A stretch of DNA of 64,000 nucleotides from Streptomyces sp. NBC_01232 (lineage in GTDB: Bacteria; Actinomycetota; Actinomycetes; Streptomycetales; Streptomycetaceae). Position 1 is the stretch's first letter. Each line of letters starts with the position of its first letter. The notes beneath the pieces were generated by a model. It saw only the letters and a program-made list of their open reading frames with translations, had not been told where the DNA came from and made no database searches. The stretch covers positions 930,001 to 994,000 of the forward strand of contig NZ_CP108518.1 in NCBI RefSeq assembly GCF_035989885.1. The letters run 5' to 3'. Of the stretch, positions 26,201 to 32,463 are shown piece after piece. The position numbers and the translations under genes are program-made.

Positions 26201-26834
26201 GGACGCGCCAGTGGTAGACGCAGTCGCTGATGATGTCGACGCTGGAGGCGAAGTAGTGCGCGGGGATGCTGACCGGGGCGTCCTCGTAGAGGATGCCCTC
26301 CGGGTACTGGAAGCCGTGCTTGTCCCAGAAGCTGCGCCGGTAGACCTTGTTCCACGCGGTGCGGTCGGTGACCAGCGCCGGGAACTTGGAGATGTGGGTC
26401 TTCAGCTGGGTGCGGGCGAAGGCCGCCCGGTGCCCCCAGGACTGCTGCATGCCGACCGACCGGAAGCGCTTCACGTTGCCACCCGCGAAGTCCGAACCCG
26501 TCTCGTCCAGCGCGTCGATGAGCCGCTGGTAGGCGTAGTCGGGCATCGTGTCGTCACTGTCGACGAAGGCCAGGTACTCGCTGTCCTTGTCGGCGTGGCG
26601 GGCACCCACGTTGCGGGCGGCGCCGAGGCCGGCGTTCTCCTGCATCACGACACGGAAGCGCTTGTCCTTGGCGGCGAACGCCTTGGCGATGACGGCGCTG
26701 GTGTCCGTGGATCCGTCGTCCACGAGGATGACCTCGAAGTCCTCGAAGGTCTGAGATGCGATGGACTCCAGGCACTCGTCGAGATAGAGCTCGACGTTGT
26801 AGACGGGGACGACGATGCTCAGGCGCGGGGGCAT
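23256..26834 (-). CDS. Bifunctional GT2 glycosyltransferase / CDP-glycerol glycerophosphotransferase (teichoic-acid type)
   Basis: 1192 residues. The N-terminal GT2 domain (about 5-220) shows SIVVPVYNVELYLDECL and the DSDD metal-binding motif at 92-95. A long beta-rich middle part follows (about 370-800). The C-terminal CDP-glycerol:poly(glycerophosphate) transferase domain (about 820-1185) contains QTWHGTPIKQIGHD (histidine near 919), VLYMPTWRE, LLIRGHHHV and the DYSSAIFDFAHT phosphate-binding block. Such proteins build wall or membrane-linked glycerol- or ribitol-phosphate polymers at the inner face of the membrane. Length is as expected for the fused form in streptomycetes. The upstream region is unusually AT-rich with two palindromes. 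Confidence 0.88.
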   Translation of the reverse strand: MPPRLSIVVPVYNVELYLDECLESIASQTFEDFEVILVDDGSTDTSAVIAKAFAAKDKRFRVVMQENAGLGAARNVGARHADKDSEYLAFVDSDDTMPDYAYQRLIDALDETGSDFAGGNVKRFRSVGMQQSWGHRAAFARTQLKTHISKFPALVTDRTAWNKVYRRSFWDKHGFQYPEGILYEDAPVSIPAHYFASSVDIISDCVYHWRVRETGERSITQRSTDPVSLIDRVKSVRLVRESLKAKQGAKYTRYLRDYDYNVLSEELPLIYKYVGEGGPDFRAAFVKEVGGLVREIGTGPWSDLTVADRLKAYLAGEGRVEDFIALQHHQRDYSYSVPVKGLARPQADYPFLQGRPPVPAKILTLGPRERRVVSRLEQAAWADGKLLLRGYALPGHLGAESRLGSRKMLVFREGGKRRRSVVSARTVASPMATVKSPHLALRHADWAGFTAVIDPSIFQSGGKWNQGIWTTSIAVTGAGGLHRARLRGGEHDTGQNPPPHWVASDVRIVPVVSGALTIQVEIARARALDVHAAGDDAVEIVGELTAEAVGATALRAVHVTTGTALTFPLESAASGAGRASFTARVPLAELAAVPDAECEPGEWTPEPWGLSVIGPDGTEHRMVHDERGGFEGLVLPLPGENADRTLFAKRGNTGHLTLSVQPSPPLIDEVTAEDGTLTLRGRFVAPADEPYELVVHNAHGVEFSYPVTRDGDTFEATFKPVLPEAYAGRTTLPEGRWWPTLRPVAQGGTTAGLLGVDRGAPVQMGPGLLFAGPHPITVEGRRMRVETRFHDRMVLVADPLISPHDRSHYAQRVARFETYPAQRALPVKDIVVYDTFQGQGSGDSPRAIHEELVRRGEKLEHIWLVRDGRAEVPSTARAVQYGSVESWEVLARARYYVTNDNVPQRFERRSGQVVVQTWHGTPIKQIGHDFVHDYYTSPEILEGLAHDSAQWSLLASPSSYATPLLKRALGYDGEVIEAGSPRTDALVKPDAQRIAEVRRRLGLPEGKKVVLYMPTWRENCEGWSGGYKLDLRIDLDRARRELGEDHVLLIRGHHHVTEQVREGVRDGFVVDVSRWPDAADLLLVADVLISDYSSAIFDFAHTDRPILLFTYDLEHYRGTLRGFNFDLEAKAPGPLLADSASLIEAVRNADAVGAEYAEARAAFRAEFCDLDKGNATERVVARMLEMGAAPAK

Positions 26835-26893
26835 GGGTGGCGGTATCTCCAGCGTTTTATGCTTTATCGATGATCAGCTGCTCACAGCATCTT

Positions 26894-26908
26894 ACTCTGT
26901 AACAGAGT
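26894..26908. promoter_or_regulatory. 15-bp inverted repeat upstream of the teichoic-acid gene
   Basis: ACTCTGT (26894-26900), one central A, ACAGAGT (26902-26908), inside an AT-rich stretch 60-75 bases upstream of the gene at 26834. It is likely an operator or overlaps the promoter. Confidence 0.5.
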
Positions 26909-26919
26909 CATAAACTCCA

Positions 26920-26929
26920 CCCATATGGG
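26920..26929. promoter_or_regulatory. 10-bp palindrome CCCATATGGG upstream of the teichoic-acid gene
   Basis: A perfect palindrome 12 bases farther upstream of the ACTCTGT inverted repeat. Both are AT-rich exceptions in a very GC-rich region, so together they probably mark the promoter of the 26834 gene. Confidence 0.35.
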
Positions 26930-27029
26930 GCATACGCAGCTGATCGCCAGGGCGGACGGCAAAGAATTCAGCCGTCCGCCACTTCGGCGATGCGGTTCGA
27001 CGCGGCCAGACCGTGCCCGCCGGGGCCGG

Positions 27030-27404
27030 TCAGACCTCCAGTTCGGCCTCGATCTTCTTCAGTTGGTGGCGGGCCATCGCGAGGTTGGCCCGCCCCTTGT
27101 CGAGTGCCAGGTAGAGGAAGAAGCCCGTGGAACCACGGCCCTTCATCAGCCGGATCAGGTGGTACTGGCCGCCGAGGGTGATGAGGATGTCCTCGATCTC
27201 GTCCTTGAGGCCGAGCATCTCCATCGTGCGGACCTTCGCGCGGACCACGTCCGTGTTGCCCGCTGCCGCGACCGCGAGGTCGAGGTCCTTGCCTCCCCCG
27301 ATGGTTCCGAGGGCCATGCCGCTGCCGTAGTCGACGAGGGCGGCGCCGATCGCACCTTCGATCGCGGTGGTGGCTTCCTTGAGTGCGGTCTCAACATTGA
27401 CCAT
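27030..27404 (-). CDS. Roadblock/LC7 domain protein (MglB-like), third in a roadblock cluster
   Basis: 124 residues of roadblock/LC7 fold: an amphipathic first helix ([30 protein letters not shown]), a central helix around [35 protein letters not shown], and a closing strand-helix [26 protein letters not shown]. Family members dimerise and regulate small GTPases such as MglA. No GTPase gene lies nearby. It is the last gene of a minus-strand set of related proteins starting at 29250, 126 bases after the previous one. Confidence 0.82.
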   Translation of the reverse strand: MVNVETALKEATTAIEGAIGAALVDYGSGMALGTIGGGKDLDLAVAAAGNTDVVRAKVRTMEMLGLKDEIEDILITLGGQYHLIRLMKGRGSTGFFLYLALDKGRANLAMARHQLKKIEAELEV

Positions 27405-27530
27405 GAGAGGTTCCTCTTTCTCGTTTCACTGTGAGTGAGTTGTGAGTGGGTTGTGACGGGTGTGTGACTGGCTGTAGCTGTGGCGGCACGTTCCGGACCC
27501 GCCGGGTCCCGCCGCCGACCGGAGCTCGAA

Positions 27531-27950
27531 TCACCCGGGCGGGGTTGCGGGACCCCGTCGCGCGAGGGTGCGGTCGATCAGTTCGGCTATCCGGAGACTG
27601 GAGCGCCGGGCCTCCAGGTGCAGGCGCCCGACGTTGACGCGCGGCTCGGCGGTCAGGGTGAGGACGGCCGCCAGGCCTGCCGCGTAGGTGGCGACGTATC
27701 CGTCCTCGCCGCGCACGAGCAGTTCGCGGAACGCGCCCTGGCCGGTGGTGTCGCTCAGCCGCTGGGCCACGCCGAGGGCGGCGGCCGTGAGCGCCGCCAC
27801 GGACTCGGCCTCGGCGGCGGCGCTGTCCTGGGCGAGGACGAAGCCGTCGGCGCTCGCGGCGAGGGCGCCGGTGAGCTGGGGCACCCGGGCCCGCAGTCTG
27901 CGGAGCTCGGCGAGTATCTCGGCCTCCGTCTCGGGGGGCACCGTACTCAT
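27531..27950 (-). CDS. Roadblock/LC7 domain protein, second in the cluster
   Basis: 139 residues. A leading helix (TEAEILAELRRLRARVPQL) precedes a roadblock fold: TGALAASADGFVLAQDSAAAEAESVAALTAAALGVAQRLSD, then FRELLVRGEDGYVATYAAGLAAVLTLTAEPRVNVGRLHLEARR. This is the CvnB-like version of the domain found with the conservon GTPases of Streptomyces, but no CvnA/C/D partner lies in the window. It sits 71 bases after the PATAN-like gene in the same direction. Confidence 0.82.
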   Translation of the reverse strand: MSTVPPETEAEILAELRRLRARVPQLTGALAASADGFVLAQDSAAAEAESVAALTAAALGVAQRLSDTTGQGAFRELLVRGEDGYVATYAAGLAAVLTLTAEPRVNVGRLHLEARRSSLRIAELIDRTLARRGPATPPG

Positions 27951-28021
27951 GTCGGCCTTACTCCTTTCGGGCTGCCTACGCTCGGAGCGGTCGGCGCGCA
28001 GGGCCGGTCGCAGCGGGAGCC

Positions 28022-28813
28022 TCACAGGCTTGCCTCCAGTGCGTCGCGTAACCGGCGGAGCAGCGCCACGTCCGGGGATTGGGCCTCGGTCATCCAGTCG
28101 GGCAGGGGTGCCACGGCCGGTGGCGGGGCCGGGGTGTGCGGGGTCTCGACCAGTCCGGCCGCCGCGAGGCGCCGTACGTCGAGCAGGGTGTGGAAGGCGG
28201 GGCGGCCCAGGACCCACGCGAGGTCGGCCGGGGTGCGATGGCCGTCGGCGCGGCCCAGCAGGGTCCGCTGCCGGGCGGTGATCGTCTGGCCGGGCGCGGC
28301 GGCCCTGGGTACTACGGGGGAGGTGTCCAGCAGCGGGTACGGCCAGACCGCGTCGAGGAGGTCCCGGCGGCGCCGGGTCTCCCGTTCCACGGCTGCGGCG
28401 GGAACGGAGCGGACGGAGCCGATCCAGTGGGTGGCCCCGCGGCGGAACCGGGAGGGGCCGCTGCCCGGGGAGAGTGCGAAGAAGGCGGCGTCGAATATGG
28501 CGGCGAGGTGGCATATCTCCAGCTCTCCGCCGGCGAGCCCGCCGCTGTCCACGAGGAAACGGGCGACCTGGCGGCGGGCACCGGCCCGGTCCACCGCCTC
28601 CCGCCAGCGCTCGGGGGCGAGCCCGCCGCCGGTGGTGAGCAGGACGTCGAGGCCGGGGGTGGCCGGGCTCTCCGCGTGCACGACGCGGCCGTCCTCCAGG
28701 AAGAGGGTGCCGCGGTCGCGGAGCAGGGCGCCGGTGGCACGTTCGGCGGCGAGTCGGGTGAGTAGGGGGGAAACGGCTGCGAAGGCGTTCGCCGCCGTGG
28801 CCGGGACGGTCAT
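28022..28813 (-). CDS. PATAN/DUF4388-like protein in the roadblock cluster
   Basis: 263 residues. The first ~110 residues match the PATAN/DUF4388 pattern: LTRLAAERATGALLRDRGTLFLEDGRVVHAESPATPGLDVLL. The C-terminal half (about 150-260) is helical, with a winged-helix-like stretch around TLLGRADGHRTPADLAWVLGRPAFHTLLDVRRLAAAGLVET. It could link signalling with DNA or protein binding. Its ATG overlaps the stop of the upstream roadblock gene by four bases (ATGA), so the two are coupled. The last few codons include TTA (28049-28051), giving possible bldA dependence. Confidence 0.7.
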   Translation of the reverse strand: MTVPATAANAFAAVSPLLTRLAAERATGALLRDRGTLFLEDGRVVHAESPATPGLDVLLTTGGGLAPERWREAVDRAGARRQVARFLVDSGGLAGGELEICHLAAIFDAAFFALSPGSGPSRFRRGATHWIGSVRSVPAAAVERETRRRRDLLDAVWPYPLLDTSPVVPRAAAPGQTITARQRTLLGRADGHRTPADLAWVLGRPAFHTLLDVRRLAAAGLVETPHTPAPPPAVAPLPDWMTEAQSPDVALLRRLRDALEASL

Positions 28814-29250
28814 CTGAGCACCAGTCCCTCGGCCAGTGCGCGGAGCCTGTGACGCGCGAGGGCGAGATTGCCGTCGGCGCGGTCGAGCCACAGGTGCAGG
28901 AATACGCTGCTGTCGAAGCTCGTCTCGACGAAGCGCAGTACGTGGTATCCAGTGCGGGTGGTGACGATCAGATCCTCGACGGGCGGGCCGGCCGGTAAGC
29001 CGGCGGACGAAGCGGCGGAGGGAACGGCTCCGCCACCGTGTGCCGAGTCGGTCTCCGATGGTGCGAAGGACTCGTACTCGGCGGCCGCCCGGGCCAGTTC
29101 GGCGGTCTCGGCGGCGGTGGTCTCGTGGTCACCCACGGGCGACTCCCCCGCGGTGCCGAGGGCCAGTCCGCTGCTCCAGTCGACCAGCGCGGCCCCCCGC
29201 GCACCAGGCAGGGCCATGGCTTCGAGCAGGCATTCGTCGATCCCGGGCAC
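28810..29250 (-). CDS. Roadblock/LC7-like protein, first in the cluster
   Basis: About 146 residues. A roadblock-type first half (CLLEAMALPGARGAALVDWSSGLALG), a variable acidic insertion (about 40-85), then DLIVTTRTGYHVLRFVETSFDSSVFLHLWLDRADGNLALARHRLRALAEG. The second half is closely similar to the third cluster member at 27030. I chose the GTG at 29250, which has GGAGGGGAG five bases upstream, over the GTG at 29286. It contains an in-frame TTA codon (28996-28998). Coupled by ATGA to the next gene. Confidence 0.75.
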   Translation of the reverse strand: MPGIDECLLEAMALPGARGAALVDWSSGLALGTAGESPVGDHETTAAETAELARAAAEYESFAPSETDSAHGGGAVPSAASSAGLPAGPPVEDLIVTTRTGYHVLRFVETSFDSSVFLHLWLDRADGNLALARHRLRALAEGLVLR

Positions 29251-29307
29251 GCGGGCTCCCCTCCCGGCCGGACGTGCGGGGTGCACGGTCGTACGGCGCG
29301 ACAGGAG

Positions 29308-29325
29308 GGAACTTACTCAAGTTCC
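29308..29325. promoter_or_regulatory. Inverted repeat upstream of the roadblock cluster
   Basis: GGAACTT (29308-29314), ACTC, AAGTTCC (29319-29325): a perfect 7-bp repeat 58 bases upstream of the first roadblock gene. A second 7-bp repeat, CTGGCAT (29344-29350) with ATGCCAG (29364-29370), lies just beyond it. Together they mark the likely promoter and operator region between the mini-IclR gene and the roadblock genes. Confidence 0.5.
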
Positions 29326-29410
29326 ACAGTACGAAAGGGCGTTCTGGCATTTTCCGCTGGAACATGCCAGGAAGGGTGCGAGAGCTTGGCCGGAACGCGT
29401 CAGAATTTGA

Positions 29411-29653
29411 TCACGAAGCGAGCGGAAGATCGTCCGCGAGACGGAACGACCCTCCCTCGCGCTCCACATAGCCCTCGTGGCTGAGGGTGCGCAGCAGGTG
29501 GTACACGGTGGGCAGGGGGATCCCCGTGAGCCGGGCGAGCCGTTTGGCCGTCGCCCCGCCCTCCGCGGACATCGCTTCCAGGAGGCGCAGAGCGCGCTGC
29601 ACGGAACCGATCAGGGTGGGTGTGCTGTCCTTCTGAGTGTGGTCGGTGCCCAT
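29411..29653 (-). CDS. Mini-IclR protein (HTH domain only)
   Basis: 80 residues consisting almost wholly of an IclR-type winged HTH: IGSVQRALRLLEAMSAEGGATAKRLARLTGIPLPTVYHLLRTLSHEGYVEREGGSFRLADD. The ~170-residue IclR ligand-binding domain is missing, so it should act as a small DNA-binding protein without its own sensor. It lies 160 bases upstream of the roadblock/PATAN genes on the same strand and is a natural candidate to control them or be controlled with them. Confidence 0.8.
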   Translation of the reverse strand: MGTDHTQKDSTPTLIGSVQRALRLLEAMSAEGGATAKRLARLTGIPLPTVYHLLRTLSHEGYVEREGGSFRLADDLPLAS

Positions 29654-29776
29654 GACTGGTCCCCCTGCTCGGTACGACGTCTGGCAAACCCATCAAAGTC
29701 GCTCACCGGGCGCAAAACCAGCGGACTCGCGTAAACCTGAGCATAAGATCACCGCATCCCGGAGCCGGACCGTCCG

Positions 29777-30415
29777 CTAGCGCGTACAGGTGACGTACGC
29801 CGGGAGCGCCGTGTCCGCGATCAGGTGGCGCGGCAGGCACAGCCCGAAGCGGCGCTCCACGACGGCGAGGGTGCGGCGGTCGCGGTCCGCGTCCGGTTCG
29901 TCGGCCGGGCGGGCGCACGCGCCGTCCGGGGTGAGGATCCCGGCCGCGATCAGCTCCGGGAGCAGGAAGTCCGGCCGGTGGCCGCCGCGCCAGCACTCCT
30001 CGCCGAGGCCGAAGCAGCACACCAGCTCACCGTCCAGGGCGTACGCGAACTGCTTGGGCGGGTGGTCGGGCTGCGGGTCGAGGTGGACCGCCTCGACACC
30101 GCCCCGGGAGACCTCGGCGAGCCGTTCCGCTCCGGCCGGCAGGCCGTGTTCGACGGCGAAGGACCAGCCGCCCCACCTGCCGACGCGGGCCACGCCGTCG
30201 CCGTCCGCCGTCTCGGTGACCATGCTCCAGGCGTCCGGTGCGCCCAGCGGCCCGGGGTGCACGCCCGGCAGCGCGCCGAGGCGTGCGGCGAGTTCGTCGG
30301 GATCTATGCCCCGGGCGAAGGTCAGACCGGCGAACCACTGGTCCCAGTCGGCAAGCCACCGGATCCCGTGCGCCGCATCCTCTGCGACATCCGTTATATC
30401 CGTGATGTCCGCCAT
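29777..30415 (-). CDS. DUF6461-type hypothetical protein
   Basis: 212 residues with the pattern of the DUF6461 family: a tryptophan-rich start (IRWLADWDQWFAGLTFARGIDPDELAARLGALPG), VARVGRWGGWSFAVEHG, and FAYALDGELVCCFGLGEECWRGG, ending with a proline-led helix ERRFGLCLPRHLIAD. Cytoplasmic and common in actinomycetes, often in paralogous groups. No function is known. A short repeated ATD/ITD stretch opens the protein. Confidence 0.7.
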   Translation of the reverse strand: MADITDITDVAEDAAHGIRWLADWDQWFAGLTFARGIDPDELAARLGALPGVHPGPLGAPDAWSMVTETADGDGVARVGRWGGWSFAVEHGLPAGAERLAEVSRGGVEAVHLDPQPDHPPKQFAYALDGELVCCFGLGEECWRGGHRPDFLLPELIAAGILTPDGACARPADEPDADRDRRTLAVVERRFGLCLPRHLIADTALPAYVTCTR

Positions 30416-30471
30416 CTACGCACTCCCCACGGTTTCCCCACCCCGCCGGCGCTTGTTCACCGGCACGATAG

Positions 30472-31035
30472 TCAGTCCGCGGGCTTCTCCGGGAGGAGGC
30501 GCTCGACCATCGTGTGAATGAGCCCCTGCACCGAGTGCGCCTCGAGCATCGCCGGGGCGGTCAGATCGTCCACGATCAGGCCGAGCATCGCCAGGTACAT
30601 CAGGACCACGCCCTGCCGGTCCCCGGGCAAACCCGCGTCCAGGTGCCACCTGACGTTGGCCTCCAGCTCCAGGCCCTGGAAGGACGCGAGCTCCGCCTGG
30701 AGTTCGGGGCGCCGGGTGCCCTCCAGCCGCAGCTCCAGCATCGCGATGTGCACACTGCGCTCGCGCCGCATCCGGTCCAGGAGCCGGCCGAGCAGGACCT
30801 CGGTGTCCAACGGGCCGGCGAGGTCCGCCGGATCCGGGACCAGCCGCTCCCGGGTGCGGTGCAGGATCTGCACGAGCAGCTGGGAGCGGTTGGCGAAGTA
30901 GTTCGAGGCCGTGCCCGTGGGCACGCCCGCCTCGGCGTCCACCGCGCGCAGGGTCAGGCCGCGCGAGCCCTCGCGCGCCAGGACTTCGATGGCGGCGTCG
31001 AGCAGCGCGGCGCGGCGCTGCGGGTTCTGGCGCAT
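30472..31035 (-). CDS. TetR family transcriptional regulator
   Basis: 187 residues. The TetR HTH (about 8-55) reads RRAALLDAAIEVLAREGSRGLTLRAVDAEAGVPTGTASNYFANRSQLL. A helical ligand-binding domain follows (about 70-180) with LLGRLLDRMRRERSVHIAMLELRLEGTRRPELQAEL. It is divergent from the PucR-type gene at 31162, and a perfect inverted repeat lies between them, so it probably represses itself and perhaps that gene. Confidence 0.88.
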   Translation of the reverse strand: MRQNPQRRAALLDAAIEVLAREGSRGLTLRAVDAEAGVPTGTASNYFANRSQLLVQILHRTRERLVPDPADLAGPLDTEVLLGRLLDRMRRERSVHIAMLELRLEGTRRPELQAELASFQGLELEANVRWHLDAGLPGDRQGVVLMYLAMLGLIVDDLTAPAMLEAHSVQGLIHTMVERLLPEKPAD

Positions 31036-31071
31036 GGGCGTTCCTGGGTGTGGAGTGGACCATCGGGTGAT

Positions 31072-31087
31072 CACTGCAGGTGCAGTG
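31072..31087. promoter_or_regulatory. TetR-type operator between divergent tetR and pucR-like genes
   Basis: CACTGCA (31072-31078), GG, TGCAGTG (31081-31087): perfect 7-bp arms with a 2-base centre. It is 37 bases upstream of the TetR start (31035) and 75 bases upstream of the PucR start (31162). Confidence 0.7.
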
Positions 31088-31161
31088 CTTCGCACAAGGT
31101 AGCGGACGCGGCCGGTCCGGGCCCTCCCCACCGCCCCCTCCCCCGTGTCAGGCTGCGCGTC

Positions 31162-32463
31162 ATGGAGCGGATCATCGAGGAGATACGCGAGGACCTGACC
31201 CGCCGGATCGCCGTGGCGGCGGACCGGCTCGCCGACCGCACGCTGGCCGAAGACCCCGCCTACGCCGCCCTGCTGGGCCGGGCCGAGCTGCGCGAGCGGA
31301 TCCACCACAACCTCCACCAGGCCGTCGAGGGCCTGGTCCGCAGCTCCCGCGGTCTGCCGGTGGAGCTCGCCGACGCCCGGGCGGCCGGCGCGCTCCGCGC
31401 CGAACAGGGACTGCCGCTCGCCTCCGTGCTGCGCACCTACCGCCGCGGCGGCCGGCTGCTCTGGCAGAGCCTCACCGAGGCCGTGACCGCGCACGACCGG
31501 ACGGAGCTGCCGCGGCTGCTGCCGGGGGCGGCCGCGCTGTGGGACGTACTGGAGCAGACGACGGACGCGGTGACCGAGTCGTACCGCCGGGCGGAGGCCG
31601 CCCACGGCGACCGGAACCGCGAGCGCCGGGCGGCCCTGCTGGACGTGCTGCTCGACGGCGGGGCGGGTACCGACGAGCCGTCGGCCGAGGCCACCGGGGC
31701 GGCGGCCGCGCAGCTGGGGCTGCCGGAGCGGGGCCGCTTCGCCGTGGTCGTGCTGGCCGGCGACCGCTCCGGCACGCCCGCCGCCCCGCCCGGCCCGACC
31801 GCCTCCGCCGTCCCGGCCGGCGGGCCCGGCGCCGCCTCCGGCCCGCGCGTCTGGTGGCGGATCCGCGCCGACGGGGAGACCGGCCTGGTGGAACTGGGCC
31901 ACCATCCGCTGGAGTCCGTACGGGAACTGCTCGCGCCCTTCGGGCTGCGCGCGGGGGTCGGCCCGGTCGTGGGGACGCCGGCCGAGGTGGCCCGGTCGCA
32001 CCGGCTGGCCGCGCTCGCACTGCGCACCGCCCCCGAGTCCGGGGGCCCGCTCACCACGCTGCTGGACGAACGGCTACCGGCGGCGCTGATCGCGGCGCAG
32101 GCCGAACTCGCGGGCCGGCTGCGCCAGGTGGTGCTCGGTCCGGTGCTCGCGCTGCCCGCCGAGGACCGCCGGACGCTGCTGACCACCCTGGGTACCTGGC
32201 TGAACTGCCAGGGCTCGACCACGTACGCCGCGCAGCGGCTGTACTGCCACCGCAACACGGTCTCCAACCGGCTGCGCCGCCTGGAGCAGCTCACCGGCCG
32301 TTCCCTGTCCGACCCCCGGCACGTGGTGGAACTGGCGCTCGCGCACTCGGCGGTGCTGCAGCGCGGCGCCGCGGAGCCGGCTACCCGTCCCGCCCTGCCC
32401 GATCAGCGGGTTTCGCAGACTCCAGGAGGTACGGCACGTCGATCACCGCGACGCCGGGCGTGA
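31162..32463 (+). CDS. PucR family regulator (CdaR/PucR C-terminal HTH)
   Basis: 433 residues. The N-terminal helical region (about 1-160) contains LADRTLAEDPAYAALLGRAELRERIHHNLHQAVEGL, typical of the RsbRD/DUF5753-free PucR group. The PucR C-terminal HTH (about 345-395) reads TTYAAQRLYCHRNTVSNRLRRLEQLTGRSLSDPRHVVELALA. Such regulators activate purine, polyamine or antibiotic genes. Its stop lies 83 bases inside the convergent APC permease gene, so the two genes overlap tail to tail. Confidence 0.85.
   Translation: MERIIEEIREDLTRRIAVAADRLADRTLAEDPAYAALLGRAELRERIHHNLHQAVEGLVRSSRGLPVELADARAAGALRAEQGLPLASVLRTYRRGGRLLWQSLTEAVTAHDRTELPRLLPGAAALWDVLEQTTDAVTESYRRAEAAHGDRNRERRAALLDVLLDGGAGTDEPSAEATGAAAAQLGLPERGRFAVVVLAGDRSGTPAAPPGPTASAVPAGGPGAASGPRVWWRIRADGETGLVELGHHPLESVRELLAPFGLRAGVGPVVGTPAEVARSHRLAALALRTAPESGGPLTTLLDERLPAALIAAQAELAGRLRQVVLGPVLALPAEDRRTLLTTLGTWLNCQGSTTYAAQRLYCHRNTVSNRLRRLEQLTGRSLSDPRHVVELALAHSAVLQRGAAEPATRPALPDQRVSQTPGGTARRSPRRRA

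Noticed and set aside
22887..26873. 1328-residue plus-strand frame
   Set aside because: It is antisense to the fused GT2/glycerophosphotransferase, whose motifs are complete on the minus strand; this frame is a shadow of codon bias.
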